64,000 nt of DNA from Acinetobacter bereziniae LMG 1003 = CIP 70.12 (lineage in GTDB: Bacteria > Pseudomonadota > Gammaproteobacteria > Pseudomonadales > Moraxellaceae), in NCBI RefSeq assembly GCF_000368925.1, contig NZ_KB849755.1:1672001-1736000 (forward strand). Reading direction: 5' to 3'. Shown in pieces: positions 25,299-34,999 of this stretch (positions are counted from its first letter, which is position 1; each line of letters opens with the position of its first letter). The position numbers and the translations under genes are program-made. The notes under the pieces are model-generated. The model worked only from the letters and a program-made list of their open reading frames with translations, was not told the origin of the DNA and searched no databases.

Positions 25299-26333
25299 TT
25301 ATGAAGACTTTAAATCTTGCTTTTTTTCTAACAACGTTTGACCACTATATGCTTTATAGGCTCGGGCTAAAGCGGACTGATCCGAGTAACCTAAACGCAT
25401 TGCAATTTCAGAAAGTTGTATGTCACCACTCAGTAAAAATTCACATCGTTTCATGCGTTCACTTTCAACAATTTTTTTAAAAGAAGTGCCTAAATCACTG
25501 AGTTGACGTTGTAAAGTACGTGTCGAAATATGCAGTTCCTGTGCAACATCCTCAATCTTTGGCGCTTGTTCTTTGAGTTTTAAATACTCCGCCACGATAA
25601 TATGCAATTGCTGGGCAATGGTTTTATAGCGAGGTTTTGCTGCGATCGCTTCTTCTGCCTGCTTGACCAAGAGTTGCATCAAAGATGGGTCAGCTTGTTG
25701 TATCTTCAGTTCCAAGCCTTCCATACGCAATACAAAACTATAGTGAGGTTGATTGAATAGCACCTCGCAAGCATAGAACTTTTGATAATGATAGAGTGCC
25801 ATCTGTGGGGCGTGTGCAAAGTATACTGCTTGTAGGGGAAATTGATTTGGGGGTACGATTTTCCGTGCAAGATGCATCATCAGCGCATTGGTAAATTCAT
25901 TAATTAAAATATATTTATCATGATGAAATGGCCAAATTAAATGAACATACTGCCCTTTTTGTTGCATCTGCATGGGAATTACTTCATCCCCATCAATCAC
26001 CAAACGACTAAAGCGCATAATATTTTGTAATGCTTCGGCAACGGTGGTACTTCGGGATGCCATATAACCCAACACTCCAAAATGTTCTGGTCGAACATAT
26101 TCCGCCATTTCAAAAACAATTTGTGGACAATCGAAAGCCTGTTTGGTTTTTTCAATCAATTTCTGAAAGAATAAATAAGCCGATTGTGTATCAATAGGTA
26201 ATGACAGGATACTCAGCAAATGTTGTTTTTCATCTGCCTGCAAAAAATCAAGTGTGGCAACATCCACGCCTCGCTCAGCCAAGTACATCTGCCAAAGATG
26301 GAAATAGCCGTTCGGAATCTGAAGCTCTTGCAT
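25299..26333 (-). CDS. AraC family transcriptional regulator (next to hydrolase pair)
   Basis: A 344-residue regulator with an N-terminal ligand-binding domain of the 'arabinose-binding' AraC type (PF12625-like; 'GVLGYMASRSTTVAEALQNIMRF') and a C-terminal double helix-turn-helix ('VAQELHISTRTLQRQLSDLGTSFK', 'IAMRLGYSDQSALARAYKAYSGQT'). The frame can begin at a TTG (26351) without a ribosome-binding site; the ATG at 26333 is preferred, although its AAGGAT is close. Divergent from two tandem hydrolase genes, which it probably controls. The effector is unknown, perhaps a lipid-like compound as for other members. Confidence 0.86.
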   Translation of the reverse strand: MQELQIPNGYFHLWQMYLAERGVDVATLDFLQADEKQHLLSILSLPIDTQSAYLFFQKLIEKTKQAFDCPQIVFEMAEYVRPEHFGVLGYMASRSTTVAEALQNIMRFSRLVIDGDEVIPMQMQQKGQYVHLIWPFHHDKYILINEFTNALMMHLARKIVPPNQFPLQAVYFAHAPQMALYHYQKFYACEVLFNQPHYSFVLRMEGLELKIQQADPSLMQLLVKQAEEAIAAKPRYKTIAQQLHIIVAEYLKLKEQAPKIEDVAQELHISTRTLQRQLSDLGTSFKKIVESERMKRCEFLLSGDIQLSEIAMRLGYSDQSALARAYKAYSGQTLLEKKQDLKSS

Positions 26334-26487
26334 ATCCTTGCACTCTTTCAATTCTATATATCAACCAATTTGACATTATAAATTTTCATTCTGTCATAAA
26401 ATGTATAAAAATTGGCAATATCTGTCAAAACAAAGCTGCAATTTCCCGACATACTGAAATCATCGAAAGCAATGCAAGTAAAACAAA

Positions 26488-27363
26488 ATGAATGCATTAG
26501 TTAAATATCAGGTGGACCCAGTCGTTCGCACCAAGCTCGATTTCAAGCTTGAGGATGTTCCTCGCTTCTGGTTTGGCGGAGATCCATTCCGTACACGTTT
26601 ATTTGATGCTTTGAGCCTAACCTTTCCAGATGGAGAGCGCTACTTTATTGAAAGTGTTCGTTTATTTCGCAATAAAATCACTGATCCAGATTTGCAACAA
26701 CGGGTTGCTGACTTTATTCGTCAAGAGGCTCAACACGGTATGGCACATGACAAAATGAACCAAGTCATGAAAGACCAAGGAATGCCTGTTGATCGTTTTA
26801 TTCAGCTTCTACAGAAAATATTTAAATTTGAACTCAGCCAACGTTCTCCACAGTACAACATCGCTATGACCGCTGCAGCGGAACACTTAACCGCACTTAT
26901 GGCAGAAACTTTTTATCGTCATAAAGCAACTTTAGCTGAAGCACATCCTTATGTTCGCGCTTTGTTAGCATGGCACTCTATTGAGGAAATGGAACATCGA
27001 GATGTGGCCTTTGATGTGATGCAACAAGTGGGGGAAGTTCCAGATCATTTACGCCGTTTCGCTTTGGCGTTTACCACAATCATGATGTTCAACTTCACGC
27101 TGTACCGAGCCAATATCATGTTGAAGCATGATGGTTTCAGCCGTCTAGAACGAATCAAGATGGCGGCTCAAGGCTTACCCTGGTTCTTTGGAAAGCAAGG
27201 TATTCTTTCAGCAATGAGAAGTGAATATTTGGATTGGTTTAAAAAAGATTTCCACCCTAGCCAACATCCAGTAATTCGCCAATATCAAGTTTGGGTCGAT
27301 ACCATGGCTACCACCAATGATCCAATTCAAGCAGGTGAAGCATTTTGGCAAGCAGGTTTATAA
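26488..27363 (+). CDS. Ferritin-like 'metal-dependent hydrolase', copy 1
   Basis: A 291-residue protein of the predicted metal-dependent hydrolase family (PF10118). Repeated acidic/His motifs suggest a helical diiron site: 'ERYFIES', 'RQEAQHGMAH', 'TAAAEHLTAL' and 'HSIEEMEHRDVAFD'. Reaction and substrate are unknown, and 'hydrolase' is only a family label. It is followed 49 bp later by a close paralogue with roughly three quarters identical residues by eye. It lies 154 bp from a divergent AraC regulator. Confidence 0.84.
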   Translation: MNALVKYQVDPVVRTKLDFKLEDVPRFWFGGDPFRTRLFDALSLTFPDGERYFIESVRLFRNKITDPDLQQRVADFIRQEAQHGMAHDKMNQVMKDQGMPVDRFIQLLQKIFKFELSQRSPQYNIAMTAAAEHLTALMAETFYRHKATLAEAHPYVRALLAWHSIEEMEHRDVAFDVMQQVGEVPDHLRRFALAFTTIMMFNFTLYRANIMLKHDGFSRLERIKMAAQGLPWFFGKQGILSAMRSEYLDWFKKDFHPSQHPVIRQYQVWVDTMATTNDPIQAGEAFWQAGL

Positions 27364-27412
27364 GTCTGCTTATGCTACACCTTTGTTGATGGGTAAATGT
27401 GAGAATAAAATA

Positions 27413-28288
27413 ATGAATGCATATGTACAACACCAAGTTGATCCTGTAGTCCGAACTAATCTAGATTTTAGATTAAATGAAGTTCCACGTTTTTGGTTCG
27501 ACAACGACCCTTTCCGAACACGTATGTTTGATGCACTTAGCCTGACTTTTCCTGTCGGTGAACGCTATTTCATCCAAAGTGTACGAGCACTTCGCGATAA
27601 AATCACCGATCCAGATTTACAACAACGCGTAACAGATTTCATTAAGCAAGAAGCACAACACGGTCTAGCCCATGACAAAATGAATCAGGAAATGCAACGC
27701 CAAGGTATGCCTGTAGATCAGTTTGTTCAGTTTATGGGTGAACATTTTGAGTACATCCTCAAACATCGCTCTAAGCAATACAACATTGCCATGACGGCTG
27801 CAGCAGAACACCTCACCGCACTTATGGCAGAAACTTTTTATAGTCATAAAGAAACTTTAGCTGATGTACATCCCTTTGTACGCGCACTCTTTGCTTGGCA
27901 CTCAATTGAAGAAATGGAGCATCGTGATGTGGCTTTTGATGTGATGAAAGAAGTGGGCGAAGTGTCAGAGAATCTGCGTAAATTCGCGCTGGCTTTTGTA
28001 ACACTACAAATGTTTGGTTTCACTTTTTATCGTGCCAATGTGATGTTAAAACATGACGGCTTTAGTCGCTTACAACGCGCCAAATTTGCGCTCAAAGGTA
28101 TTCCTTGGTTCTTTGGTAAGTCTGGAAAATTATCTGCCATGCGTCAGCAATACCTAGATTGGTTTAAAGCCGATTTTCATCCGAGTCAGCACCCTGTGAT
28201 CCGACAATATCAAGTCTGGGTAGATACTTTGGCTGAAACCAATGATCCAATTGAAGCGGGTGAAGCCTTTTGGCAAGCAGCCCAATAA
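27413..28288 (+). CDS. Ferritin-like 'metal-dependent hydrolase', copy 2
   Basis: A 291-residue paralogue of the preceding gene with the same start pattern (MNAxVxxQVDPVVRT) and all candidate metal-binding motifs kept ('ERYFIQS', 'KQEAQHGLAH', 'TAAAEHLTAL', 'HSIEEMEHRDVAFD'). Divergence is concentrated in the region after 'GMPVD' (about residues 100-120) and near 180-220. The frame is open back to 27317 inside copy 1, but the ATG at 27413 with GAGAA upstream matches copy 1. Terminator at 28333-28376. Confidence 0.84.
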   Translation: MNAYVQHQVDPVVRTNLDFRLNEVPRFWFDNDPFRTRMFDALSLTFPVGERYFIQSVRALRDKITDPDLQQRVTDFIKQEAQHGLAHDKMNQEMQRQGMPVDQFVQFMGEHFEYILKHRSKQYNIAMTAAAEHLTALMAETFYSHKETLADVHPFVRALFAWHSIEEMEHRDVAFDVMKEVGEVSENLRKFALAFVTLQMFGFTFYRANVMLKHDGFSRLQRAKFALKGIPWFFGKSGKLSAMRQQYLDWFKADFHPSQHPVIRQYQVWVDTLAETNDPIEAGEAFWQAAQ

Positions 28289-28332
28289 GACATTGAAATA
28301 ATTACCCCCCTAGCTGATCAATTTCTTTTTCG

Positions 28333-28376
28333 GCAACATAAGATTTTATCCAAACCCTTCTTATGTTGCTTTTTTT
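28333..28376 (+). terminator. Terminator of the hydrolase pair
   Basis: An 11-bp stem GCAACATAAGA / TCTTATGTTGC with a 15-nt loop, followed by seven T, 45 bp after the stop. Confidence 0.75.
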
Positions 28377-28419
28377 GTCCTAAATGCTCAATCCAATATT
28401 TTAATTCCGAAACGAAGTC

Positions 28420-29415
28420 TTACCACTTTGCATAATGCTGTTCAAGCAAACCATATTCTTGATTAAGCTGAATGGTTTCACCTGTTTCTGATTCGATGCT
28501 ACCACTGATCCGTGATTGCCATTGGCTAAATTGACTCCCCACCAAACGTAGGTTTAAATTCTCAAATCTACGCCAACCCGTTTCTATGTGAAGATTGAGT
28601 TTCTGATCTAGGGAACGTACTGACCATACATTGGTATCCATTTTTTCAAACAATACATCCGCAACTGCATAGAGTATACCATTGACCCAAAGGCAGTTTT
28701 CATTACCAAAACTTTCATTTACACCTGATGCAAGGTTTAAACCAATACGTTGACCTTGCTGATCCCAAAAATTACAAGAAAGCCAAAACCAAGCCGTTTC
28801 AGGTCTTAAAAAGCCACAGGTATCATCTAAAGAAGCCAGTGATTGATCATTGAAATGAATCAATTCTTTATGCTTATCAACAAAAAAACCCTCCACAGCC
28901 AATGTTGTTTTCTTTTGAGTATAGGTCCAACCATTGATGCCATTAGGACTACATAGGCTTAAAGGTTCAGTACCAGCACAAAATATTCGTGCTTTTAACT
29001 GCTCCTCACCATGACGGGTTACACGAATATAACGCACCCCATTGGCATGTTGCATTTCGAATTCAAACGGCGACTTACTAAAATGGCTTTGGCTATATAG
29101 AGGTTGTTCATCAAGTGAAGTACCACGTCCTAAAATGGTATTGGCATTCCACTCTAAAACCTCTTGATTGGTATGATCATATATATAGATGAAACCGTGT
29201 CCAGCCCAACCAATATCTGCTATTGCAATCCCAATTGAATATTGTTCGTGCTGAATACCACAAAATTTAAACTTTTTATATTTTAAATGCTTGCGCCAGC
29301 CTGTTAATGTTTTTCCATAGGGTGTTTTATAGACATAATCATGAACATTAATTTTGCTGGGCACTTCTTTAAAGCGTCCATAACGTGGCTGACCGTTGCT
29401 TTGTATTAAATCCAT
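28420..29415 (-). CDS. DUF2804 domain protein
   Basis: A 331-residue protein with the DUF2804 layout: 'NGQPRYGRF' at the start, 'YKKFKFCGIQHEQYSIGIAIADIGWAGHGFIYIYD', and a late 'GRGTSL' and 'LRPETAWFWLSCNFWDQQGQRIGLNLA'. The family has a lipocalin-like fold and no established function. It has no signal peptide. An upstream TTG (29427) is less likely than the ATG at 29415, which has GGGA 6-9 bp before it. It is convergent with the hydrolase pair and not obviously linked to it. Confidence 0.82.
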   Translation of the reverse strand: MDLIQSNGQPRYGRFKEVPSKINVHDYVYKTPYGKTLTGWRKHLKYKKFKFCGIQHEQYSIGIAIADIGWAGHGFIYIYDHTNQEVLEWNANTILGRGTSLDEQPLYSQSHFSKSPFEFEMQHANGVRYIRVTRHGEEQLKARIFCAGTEPLSLCSPNGINGWTYTQKKTTLAVEGFFVDKHKELIHFNDQSLASLDDTCGFLRPETAWFWLSCNFWDQQGQRIGLNLASGVNESFGNENCLWVNGILYAVADVLFEKMDTNVWSVRSLDQKLNLHIETGWRRFENLNLRLVGSQFSQWQSRISGSIESETGETIQLNQEYGLLEQHYAKW

Positions 29416-29590
29416 GTGAATTCCCAATCCTTTTTTATAAGGGAAATATTAGACTTTAGTCGATATTTTGATTATTGCTATTTTTCCACATATAGCAATC
29501 TGATTGATCGCAAATCGTAAAAATGGTTTCACGCATTATATTGAAGAAAAGTGTCACAAATGTATAGTATTTAATCAAAATAAGATAATA

Positions 29591-29617
29591 AAAAAATAGG
29601 GCAATTGCCCTATTTTT
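29591..29617 (-). terminator. Terminator of the thiolase / FadB-like operon
   Basis: Palindrome AAAATAGGGCAATTGCCCTATTTTT with T-runs on both strands, 17 bp after the stop at 29634. Confidence 0.8.
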
Positions 29618-29633
29618 CAATGAGATCAATTGA

Positions 29634-31766
29634 TCAGATAATTTTCCCTACTGGAATCTGGTCTATCAATTTCTGTGGTGCTTTAAAACGCTCACCATAC
29701 TTTGCTTCTAATGCGTTTGCGCGAGCCAATGCTTTTTCCAGACCATATTGGTTGAGGAATTGGATCGCACCTCCTGTCCACGGCGCAAAACCTATTCCAA
29801 AAATCGAACCAATATTGGCATCAATTACAGATTCCAAAACATTTTCTTCATAGCAACGTAAAGTGTCCAATGCCTGAACAAACAGGAAGCGATCTATCAT
29901 TTCTTGCTCAGAAATAACTACATCTTTCTTCCAGTGGCTTAGACCCTCCCATAAATGCTTCTTCCCACCTTCTGGGTATTCATAAAAACCTGCACCTGCT
30001 GCTTTACCCTTACGCTCAAAGGTATGAATCATGGTTTCAATCACATCATCTGCACCTGAAAGTGGTAAATCTTTACCTTCTGCTTGCAGTGCTTTACGGG
30101 TTTCTTTCGTCACATGTTCAGAAAGCGTTAATGCAACTTCATCCTGAATGGCAAGTGGACCCACTGGCATACCTGCTTTCAATGCAGCCATTTCAATGCG
30201 TGCTGGATGGACACCTTCATGCAATAGACGTAAACCCTCTTGTACAAATGTGCCAAAGACACGACTGGTAAAGAAACCACGACTATCATTGACAACAATA
30301 GGCGTTTTACCAATTTGCTGCACATAGTCATAGGCTTTTGCTAAAGTTTCAGCAGAAGTATTCTTACCTTTGATGATTTCCACCAATTGCATTTTATCGA
30401 CTGGGCTGAAGAAATGCAGACCGATAAAATGAGTATCATCTTTAGAAGCTTTGGCTAAACCCGTAATCGGTAATGTTGAAGTATTTGAAGCCATCACACC
30501 ACCGTCAACCAAGAACTGTTCAGCTTCTTGAGTCACTTTGGCTTTCAAATCTTGATTTTCAAAAACAGCTTCGATAATCAAATCACAGCCTTTTAAATCT
30601 TCTGCAGAAGCAGTTGCTGTAATCAAACTTAAAACTTGATCACGTTTTTCAGCCGTCATACGCCCCTGTGAGACACGCTTATCCAAAAGTTTTTGGCTAT
30701 ATGCTTTGCCTTTTTCAGCATTTTCAACAGATACATCTTTCAGAACAACTTGTATTCCTTTGATCGCTGTTGAATAGGCAATACCTGCACCCATCATGCC
30801 TGCACCTAACACACCAACTTTGGTCGCCTGCCATTTTGCAATATCTTTAGGGCGACTTGCGCCAGCTTTGATTGCATTTAAACCATGCCAGAATGTACCG
30901 ATCATATTTTTCGCCACTTGCCCTGTTGCAAGGTAAGTGAAATAACGATTTTCAATACGGAAAGCTGTATCTACATCAACTTGTGCCCCTTCTACTGCGG
31001 CAGCCATGATTGCTTCTGGTGCAGGGTAGCATCCTTTGGTTTTGTCTCTTAACATTGCAGGTGCAATAGCAAGAATTTGGGCAACAGCCGGTGTTTTTGG
31101 ATCTCCCCCAGGAATCTTATAGCCTTTTACATCATAAGGCTGTTGTGATTTCGGATTCGCCTTAATCCAAGCAATGGCTTTGTCGAGCATGTCTTGCTCA
31201 TTCTCAGCAAGCTCATTGACTAAACCGAGAGATTTTGCTTTATCCACCCCAAATTGCTTACCTTCCATCAGAAATGGAAAAGCGTTTTGCAATCCGAGTA
31301 GTCGTACCATCCGTACGACACCACCACCGCCAGGTAATAAGCCAAGCGTCACCTCAGGCAGACCTAATTTGATTTTAGGATCGTTTAGAGCAATACGATA
31401 ATGACAACTTAACGCAATTTCCCAACCACCACCTAAAGCAGTTCCGTTAATCGCAGCAACGACAGGTACTCCCAAAGTATCAATTGCACGTAGATCATCT
31501 TTGAGTTTTGCAGTCATGTTAAAGAATTCAGTCGCATGCTCTGGTGTTGCTTCAATGAGTTCATCCAGATCACCGCCAGCAAAGAATGTCTTTTTTGCAG
31601 AACGATAAATCACACCTTTGAGGTCAGTTTCAGATTTAAGTTTTGAAACAACATTTTCTAAAGCCACACGGAAATCAGCATTCATGGTGTTGGCAGATTG
31701 GTTTGGAGAATCCATTGTTAGAATGACAATACCATCTGCATTTTTTTCATATTGAATTGCGCTCAT
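29634..31766 (-). CDS. FadB/FadJ-like enoyl-CoA hydratase / 3-hydroxyacyl-CoA dehydrogenase
   Basis: A 710-residue two-part enzyme for fatty-acid beta-oxidation. The N-terminal crotonase domain shows 'FFAGGDLDEL', 'ALGGGWEIALSCHYRIA' and 'GLPEVTLGLLPGGGG'. The dehydrogenase domain starts near residue 313 with the NAD motif GAGMMGAG and 'GLHFFSPVDKMQLVEII' (catalytic His in HFFSP). The substrate-specificity domains follow. It lies 11 bp downstream of a thiolase gene, forming the usual alpha/beta pair. Symbol withheld because fadB and fadJ cannot be separated here. Confidence 0.92.
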   Translation of the reverse strand: MSAIQYEKNADGIVILTMDSPNQSANTMNADFRVALENVVSKLKSETDLKGVIYRSAKKTFFAGGDLDELIEATPEHATEFFNMTAKLKDDLRAIDTLGVPVVAAINGTALGGGWEIALSCHYRIALNDPKIKLGLPEVTLGLLPGGGGVVRMVRLLGLQNAFPFLMEGKQFGVDKAKSLGLVNELAENEQDMLDKAIAWIKANPKSQQPYDVKGYKIPGGDPKTPAVAQILAIAPAMLRDKTKGCYPAPEAIMAAAVEGAQVDVDTAFRIENRYFTYLATGQVAKNMIGTFWHGLNAIKAGASRPKDIAKWQATKVGVLGAGMMGAGIAYSTAIKGIQVVLKDVSVENAEKGKAYSQKLLDKRVSQGRMTAEKRDQVLSLITATASAEDLKGCDLIIEAVFENQDLKAKVTQEAEQFLVDGGVMASNTSTLPITGLAKASKDDTHFIGLHFFSPVDKMQLVEIIKGKNTSAETLAKAYDYVQQIGKTPIVVNDSRGFFTSRVFGTFVQEGLRLLHEGVHPARIEMAALKAGMPVGPLAIQDEVALTLSEHVTKETRKALQAEGKDLPLSGADDVIETMIHTFERKGKAAGAGFYEYPEGGKKHLWEGLSHWKKDVVISEQEMIDRFLFVQALDTLRCYEENVLESVIDANIGSIFGIGFAPWTGGAIQFLNQYGLEKALARANALEAKYGERFKAPQKLIDQIPVGKII

Positions 31767-31777
31767 TATTCTTCTCC

Positions 31778-32983
31778 TTAAACCAACTCAATAATGGTCG
31801 CAATACCCATGCCACCACCCACACACAAGGTTGCTAAACCACGCTTTTTCCCTTGACGTTCTAATTCATCCAACAATGTACCTAAAATCATTGCACCTGT
31901 TGCGCCCAAAGGATGCCCCATGGCGATTGCACCGCCATTGACATTGACTTTTTCAGCAGGAACATTAAGTTCAGACATAAAGCGCATCACAACCGATGCA
32001 AAAGCTTCATTCACTTCAAATAGATCAATATCATCAATGGTCAGACCCGCTTTTGCCAATGCCTTACGCGCAGCAGGTGCTGGACCAGTCAGCATAATGG
32101 TAGGATCTGTTCCAACTAAAGCAGTCGCCAACACTTTGGCACGAGGTTTTAAACCTTGTTCTTTTACTGCTTTTTCAGATGCCAATAACACCACAGACGC
32201 ACCATCCACAATTCCTGATGAATTTCCTGCATGATGTACATGGTTAATTTTCTGTGCTTCTGGATATTGCTGTAAAGCAATCGCATCAAAGCCCATGCTA
32301 CCCATCATTTCAAAACTTGGATTCAGCTTTGCCAAGCCTTCTGCTGTAGTGAGTGGCTTAATAAATTCATCTTTTTCAAGAATCGTCACCCCTGCTTTGT
32401 CTTTTACCGCCACAACAGATTGATCAAAATAACCTGCTGCTTGCGCCGCCGCTGCTTTACGTTGCGAATTCGCGGCAAACTCATCGACATCCGAACGGCT
32501 ATAACCATCTAGTGTTGCAATTAAATCAGCGCCAATCCCTTGAGGAACAAAATGTGATTTTAAATTGGTCTCAGGATCAAGCGCCCAAGATCCACCATCT
32601 GAGCCCATTGGAATACGAGACATCGACTCTACGCCACCCGCAACCACAACATCTTCCCAACCAGAACGGACTTTTTGAGCAGCCATATTCACTGCTTCCA
32701 AACCTGATGCACAGAAGCGGTTGATTTGTACACCTGCAACATCATTGTCCCAACCTGCTGCAATCGCAGCAGTTTTTGCGATATCACCACCTTGATCTGC
32801 AATTGGCGTCACACAACCCAATACGATGTCATCAACTTTGGAAGTATCCAATTGGTGGCGATCTTTCAATTCATTGAGTAATGTTGTTAATAAAGTGATT
32901 GGCTTCACTTCATAGAGTGATCCATCTTTCTTTCCTTTTCCGCGTGGTGTGCGAATGGCATCAATGATGTAAGCCTCGCTCAT
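31778..32983 (-). CDS. Acetyl-CoA C-acyltransferase (thiolase)
   Basis: A 401-residue thiolase that cleaves 3-oxoacyl-CoA in the last step of beta-oxidation. The acyl-binding Cys is C91 in 'INRFCASGLEAV', the catalytic His lies in 'NGGAIAMGHPLGATG', and the second Cys in 'LCVGGGMG'. First gene of the two-gene unit with the FadB-like protein. A FadI/FadA role is likely from context; a PaaJ-type role cannot be excluded. Confidence 0.92.
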   Translation of the reverse strand: MSEAYIIDAIRTPRGKGKKDGSLYEVKPITLLTTLLNELKDRHQLDTSKVDDIVLGCVTPIADQGGDIAKTAAIAAGWDNDVAGVQINRFCASGLEAVNMAAQKVRSGWEDVVVAGGVESMSRIPMGSDGGSWALDPETNLKSHFVPQGIGADLIATLDGYSRSDVDEFAANSQRKAAAAQAAGYFDQSVVAVKDKAGVTILEKDEFIKPLTTAEGLAKLNPSFEMMGSMGFDAIALQQYPEAQKINHVHHAGNSSGIVDGASVVLLASEKAVKEQGLKPRAKVLATALVGTDPTIMLTGPAPAARKALAKAGLTIDDIDLFEVNEAFASVVMRFMSELNVPAEKVNVNGGAIAMGHPLGATGAMILGTLLDELERQGKKRGLATLCVGGGMGIATIIELV

Positions 32984-33191
32984 AGCTGTTCCTTCTTATG
33001 ACTTCTAGATTGTTATGTGCTTCGAGTGTACTTTATAAAGTCGAGAGATCAATGACGAGAACGGAATAGTCGCTTGATATTTTTTGTCAATTGAAAAAAG
33101 CTGCAAATTAAAGAGATTTAAATGCCCATATATCAGCACAAAACATTGCTCATTACCTACTAAAACTCATATCAGCATTAAAATCATGTTG

Positions 33192-33674
33192 CTAAACAAA
33201 ATCGATATCGAGAATATCACTGAATTCTCTTTTCCCTGTCTGGGCTAAATCAGTTTCATTCCTTGGATAGCTGATGGGTTGATCTTCACTTAAATCTGAA
33301 TGTAATGTCCCTATTTTTAAATAGTCTATTTCCGCAAATTGAGGAAATTCATGTTCAACAGCTTCTAATCGTTGAATACATGCAATCGCTTCAGCTTGTG
33401 TGAGCGTAATTACTTTTAAAGCCCTTACAATTTGCCCAAAACCCTCAATATATTCACTAATTTCAAAAACAATTTCCCCATTTCGGAAATTACCATCCAC
33501 AGCAATGATACGGAGATCATCAGCTAAAGATGACTCACGACAAGCTTGATCATGCCAAGGATCATGATCTTTGCGGTATGTCATATACTGTATTCTAGCC
33601 TTTTCGGCATCTTCTAAAGTGGTAAAAATACCTAAAATAATGTCAATAAAACGATAAGCTGAGATTGTTCTCAT
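33192..33674 (-). CDS. Hypothetical protein
   Basis: A 160-residue soluble protein, unrecognised. It has an N-terminal segment like 'YRFIDIILGIFTTLEDAEKARIQYMTYRKDHDPWHDQACRE' and ends in an acidic tail. Three ATG codons (33686, 33680, 33674) lie close together; the last has GGA at normal spacing and is chosen. Alone between the thiolase operon and a GNAT gene. Confidence 0.65.
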   Translation of the reverse strand: MRTISAYRFIDIILGIFTTLEDAEKARIQYMTYRKDHDPWHDQACRESSLADDLRIIAVDGNFRNGEIVFEISEYIEGFGQIVRALKVITLTQAEAIACIQRLEAVEHEFPQFAEIDYLKIGTLHSDLSEDQPISYPRNETDLAQTGKREFSDILDIDFV

Positions 33675-33768
33675 CAACATCCACATACTGTTCTACACCA
33701 AATCTTGAGTCCTAAATATTTAATCAAGAATCATCAGTAAACAAATTAACATTCATACTGTATTCATT

Positions 33769-34293
33769 TTAAATGGATAAAACATCCAATGTCATCGCAC
33801 AACGGCTTTCTCGAAGAAAACCGCATTCAACCTCATGTTGAATTTTTTTTTGGAGATAATCTGGTAAATGATCATCATCCAGCTTTTGAAAACCTAACTT
33901 CTCATAAAATGGGCGATTCCAAATCACATCATTAAATGTCGTTAATGTCAGATTTGAAAAATCATGCTTCCGAGCAAAATCGATAATGTATTCTAGTAAT
34001 TGCCGTCCAATTCCTTGCTTTTGCAATGTCCCATCCACATCCAATTCAATAATATATAAATCTTGGTTTTGTTTTTCGGCATATAAAAATCCAGTGGCTT
34101 GATTATCAAGATTTACCGAAACAAAGCCATACGCTTTTGAAATCAACTGCATGTGGTCATCTACAGATAAAATTGAGCTGTCTGCTAACCAAGCAAGTGC
34201 AGGAATATTCAAAAAAGCTTGGGTTGCCGATTTTTCAATTTCAATTAAGCGTGGAATATCTAAAGTTTCAATTGTTCTAATTAAACATGTCAT
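33769..34293 (-). CDS. GNAT family acetyltransferase (first)
   Basis: A 174-residue GCN5-type N-acetyltransferase. The acetyl-CoA pyrophosphate loop reads QKQGIGRQLL in the Q/RxxGxG/A position, preceded by the beta-4 strand 'LYIIELDVDGTL' and followed by 'NRPFYEKLGFQKL' as in GNATs acting on small molecules or proteins. The substrate is unknown. Lies 92 bp from another GNAT gene in the same direction; they are not close in sequence. Confidence 0.85.
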   Translation of the reverse strand: MTCLIRTIETLDIPRLIEIEKSATQAFLNIPALAWLADSSILSVDDHMQLISKAYGFVSVNLDNQATGFLYAEKQNQDLYIIELDVDGTLQKQGIGRQLLEYIIDFARKHDFSNLTLTTFNDVIWNRPFYEKLGFQKLDDDHLPDYLQKKIQHEVECGFLRESRCAMTLDVLSI

Positions 34294-34385
34294 TTATTGA
34301 TCTAGCCATACATTTAGCGTTAAGTATGATCAAACTCCCCACTTAAAAAGTTTGAAATTGACATACATCTCCGCTTTACAGAATA

Positions 34386-34859
34386 TCATGCAATGAGCGA
34401 TGTAACAGACAAGTCTAAATGATAGAACTGATTAAATTCGGTGGCTTGATAGCTTGAGAAAGCATCACCTTTGATAAATCCAAACTTTTTATACAAATGA
34501 ATTGCTGGATCAAAAGAGGGATGTGTTCCTGTTTCAAGACTCAATTTTTGATATTTTCTAAACTGCGCAATATGCAAAAGATGTTTTAAAACTGTAGTCG
34601 CTGCGCCTTTACCTAAATGTTGAGGATGAGTCCGCATGGATTTGATTTCGGCATGAATTGGCGAGAGTTCTTGAATAGCGCCACATGCCAAAAGCTCATC
34701 TTGATCCCAAAGGGTATAAAAACTGATCTGTGGCTGTTGTAATGCGGAAAGGTCTAAAGCAAAACTATGTTCAATTGGTGAGTTCTCATGCATGCCTGCT
34801 AAATGAATGCGAAGCAAGTTTTGTACTTGTATCTCATCAAACTGCCCGAGCTTAATCAT
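34386..34859 (-). CDS. GNAT family acetyltransferase (second)
   Basis: A 157-residue N-acetyltransferase with 'AEIKSMRTHPQHLGKGAATTVLKHLL' as the acetyl-CoA loop (HLGKGAA) and 'HLYKKFGFIKG' near the C-terminus. The substrate is unknown. It differs in length and motif from its neighbour, so this is not a recent duplication. Confidence 0.86.
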   Translation of the reverse strand: MIKLGQFDEIQVQNLLRIHLAGMHENSPIEHSFALDLSALQQPQISFYTLWDQDELLACGAIQELSPIHAEIKSMRTHPQHLGKGAATTVLKHLLHIAQFRKYQKLSLETGTHPSFDPAIHLYKKFGFIKGDAFSSYQATEFNQFYHLDLSVTSLIA

Positions 34860-34931
34860 CTTTTTAATGCCCTATCGTTTAAACCCATTCCATCATATAT
34901 CAGAAAAAACATCGACAAAATGCTTAGGCAT

Positions 34932-34956
34932 AAAAAAGCCCAAGTCAAACTTGGGC
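34932..34956 (-). terminator. Terminator of the second AraC-type gene
   Basis: Stem GCCCAAGT / ACTTGGGC with a 3-nt loop, followed on the minus strand by a run of six T, 44 bp after the stop. Confidence 0.8.
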
Positions 34957-34999
34957 GGAGGATAATCAAAAAATAGTTTTTGATTTCATCATGTTGTCA

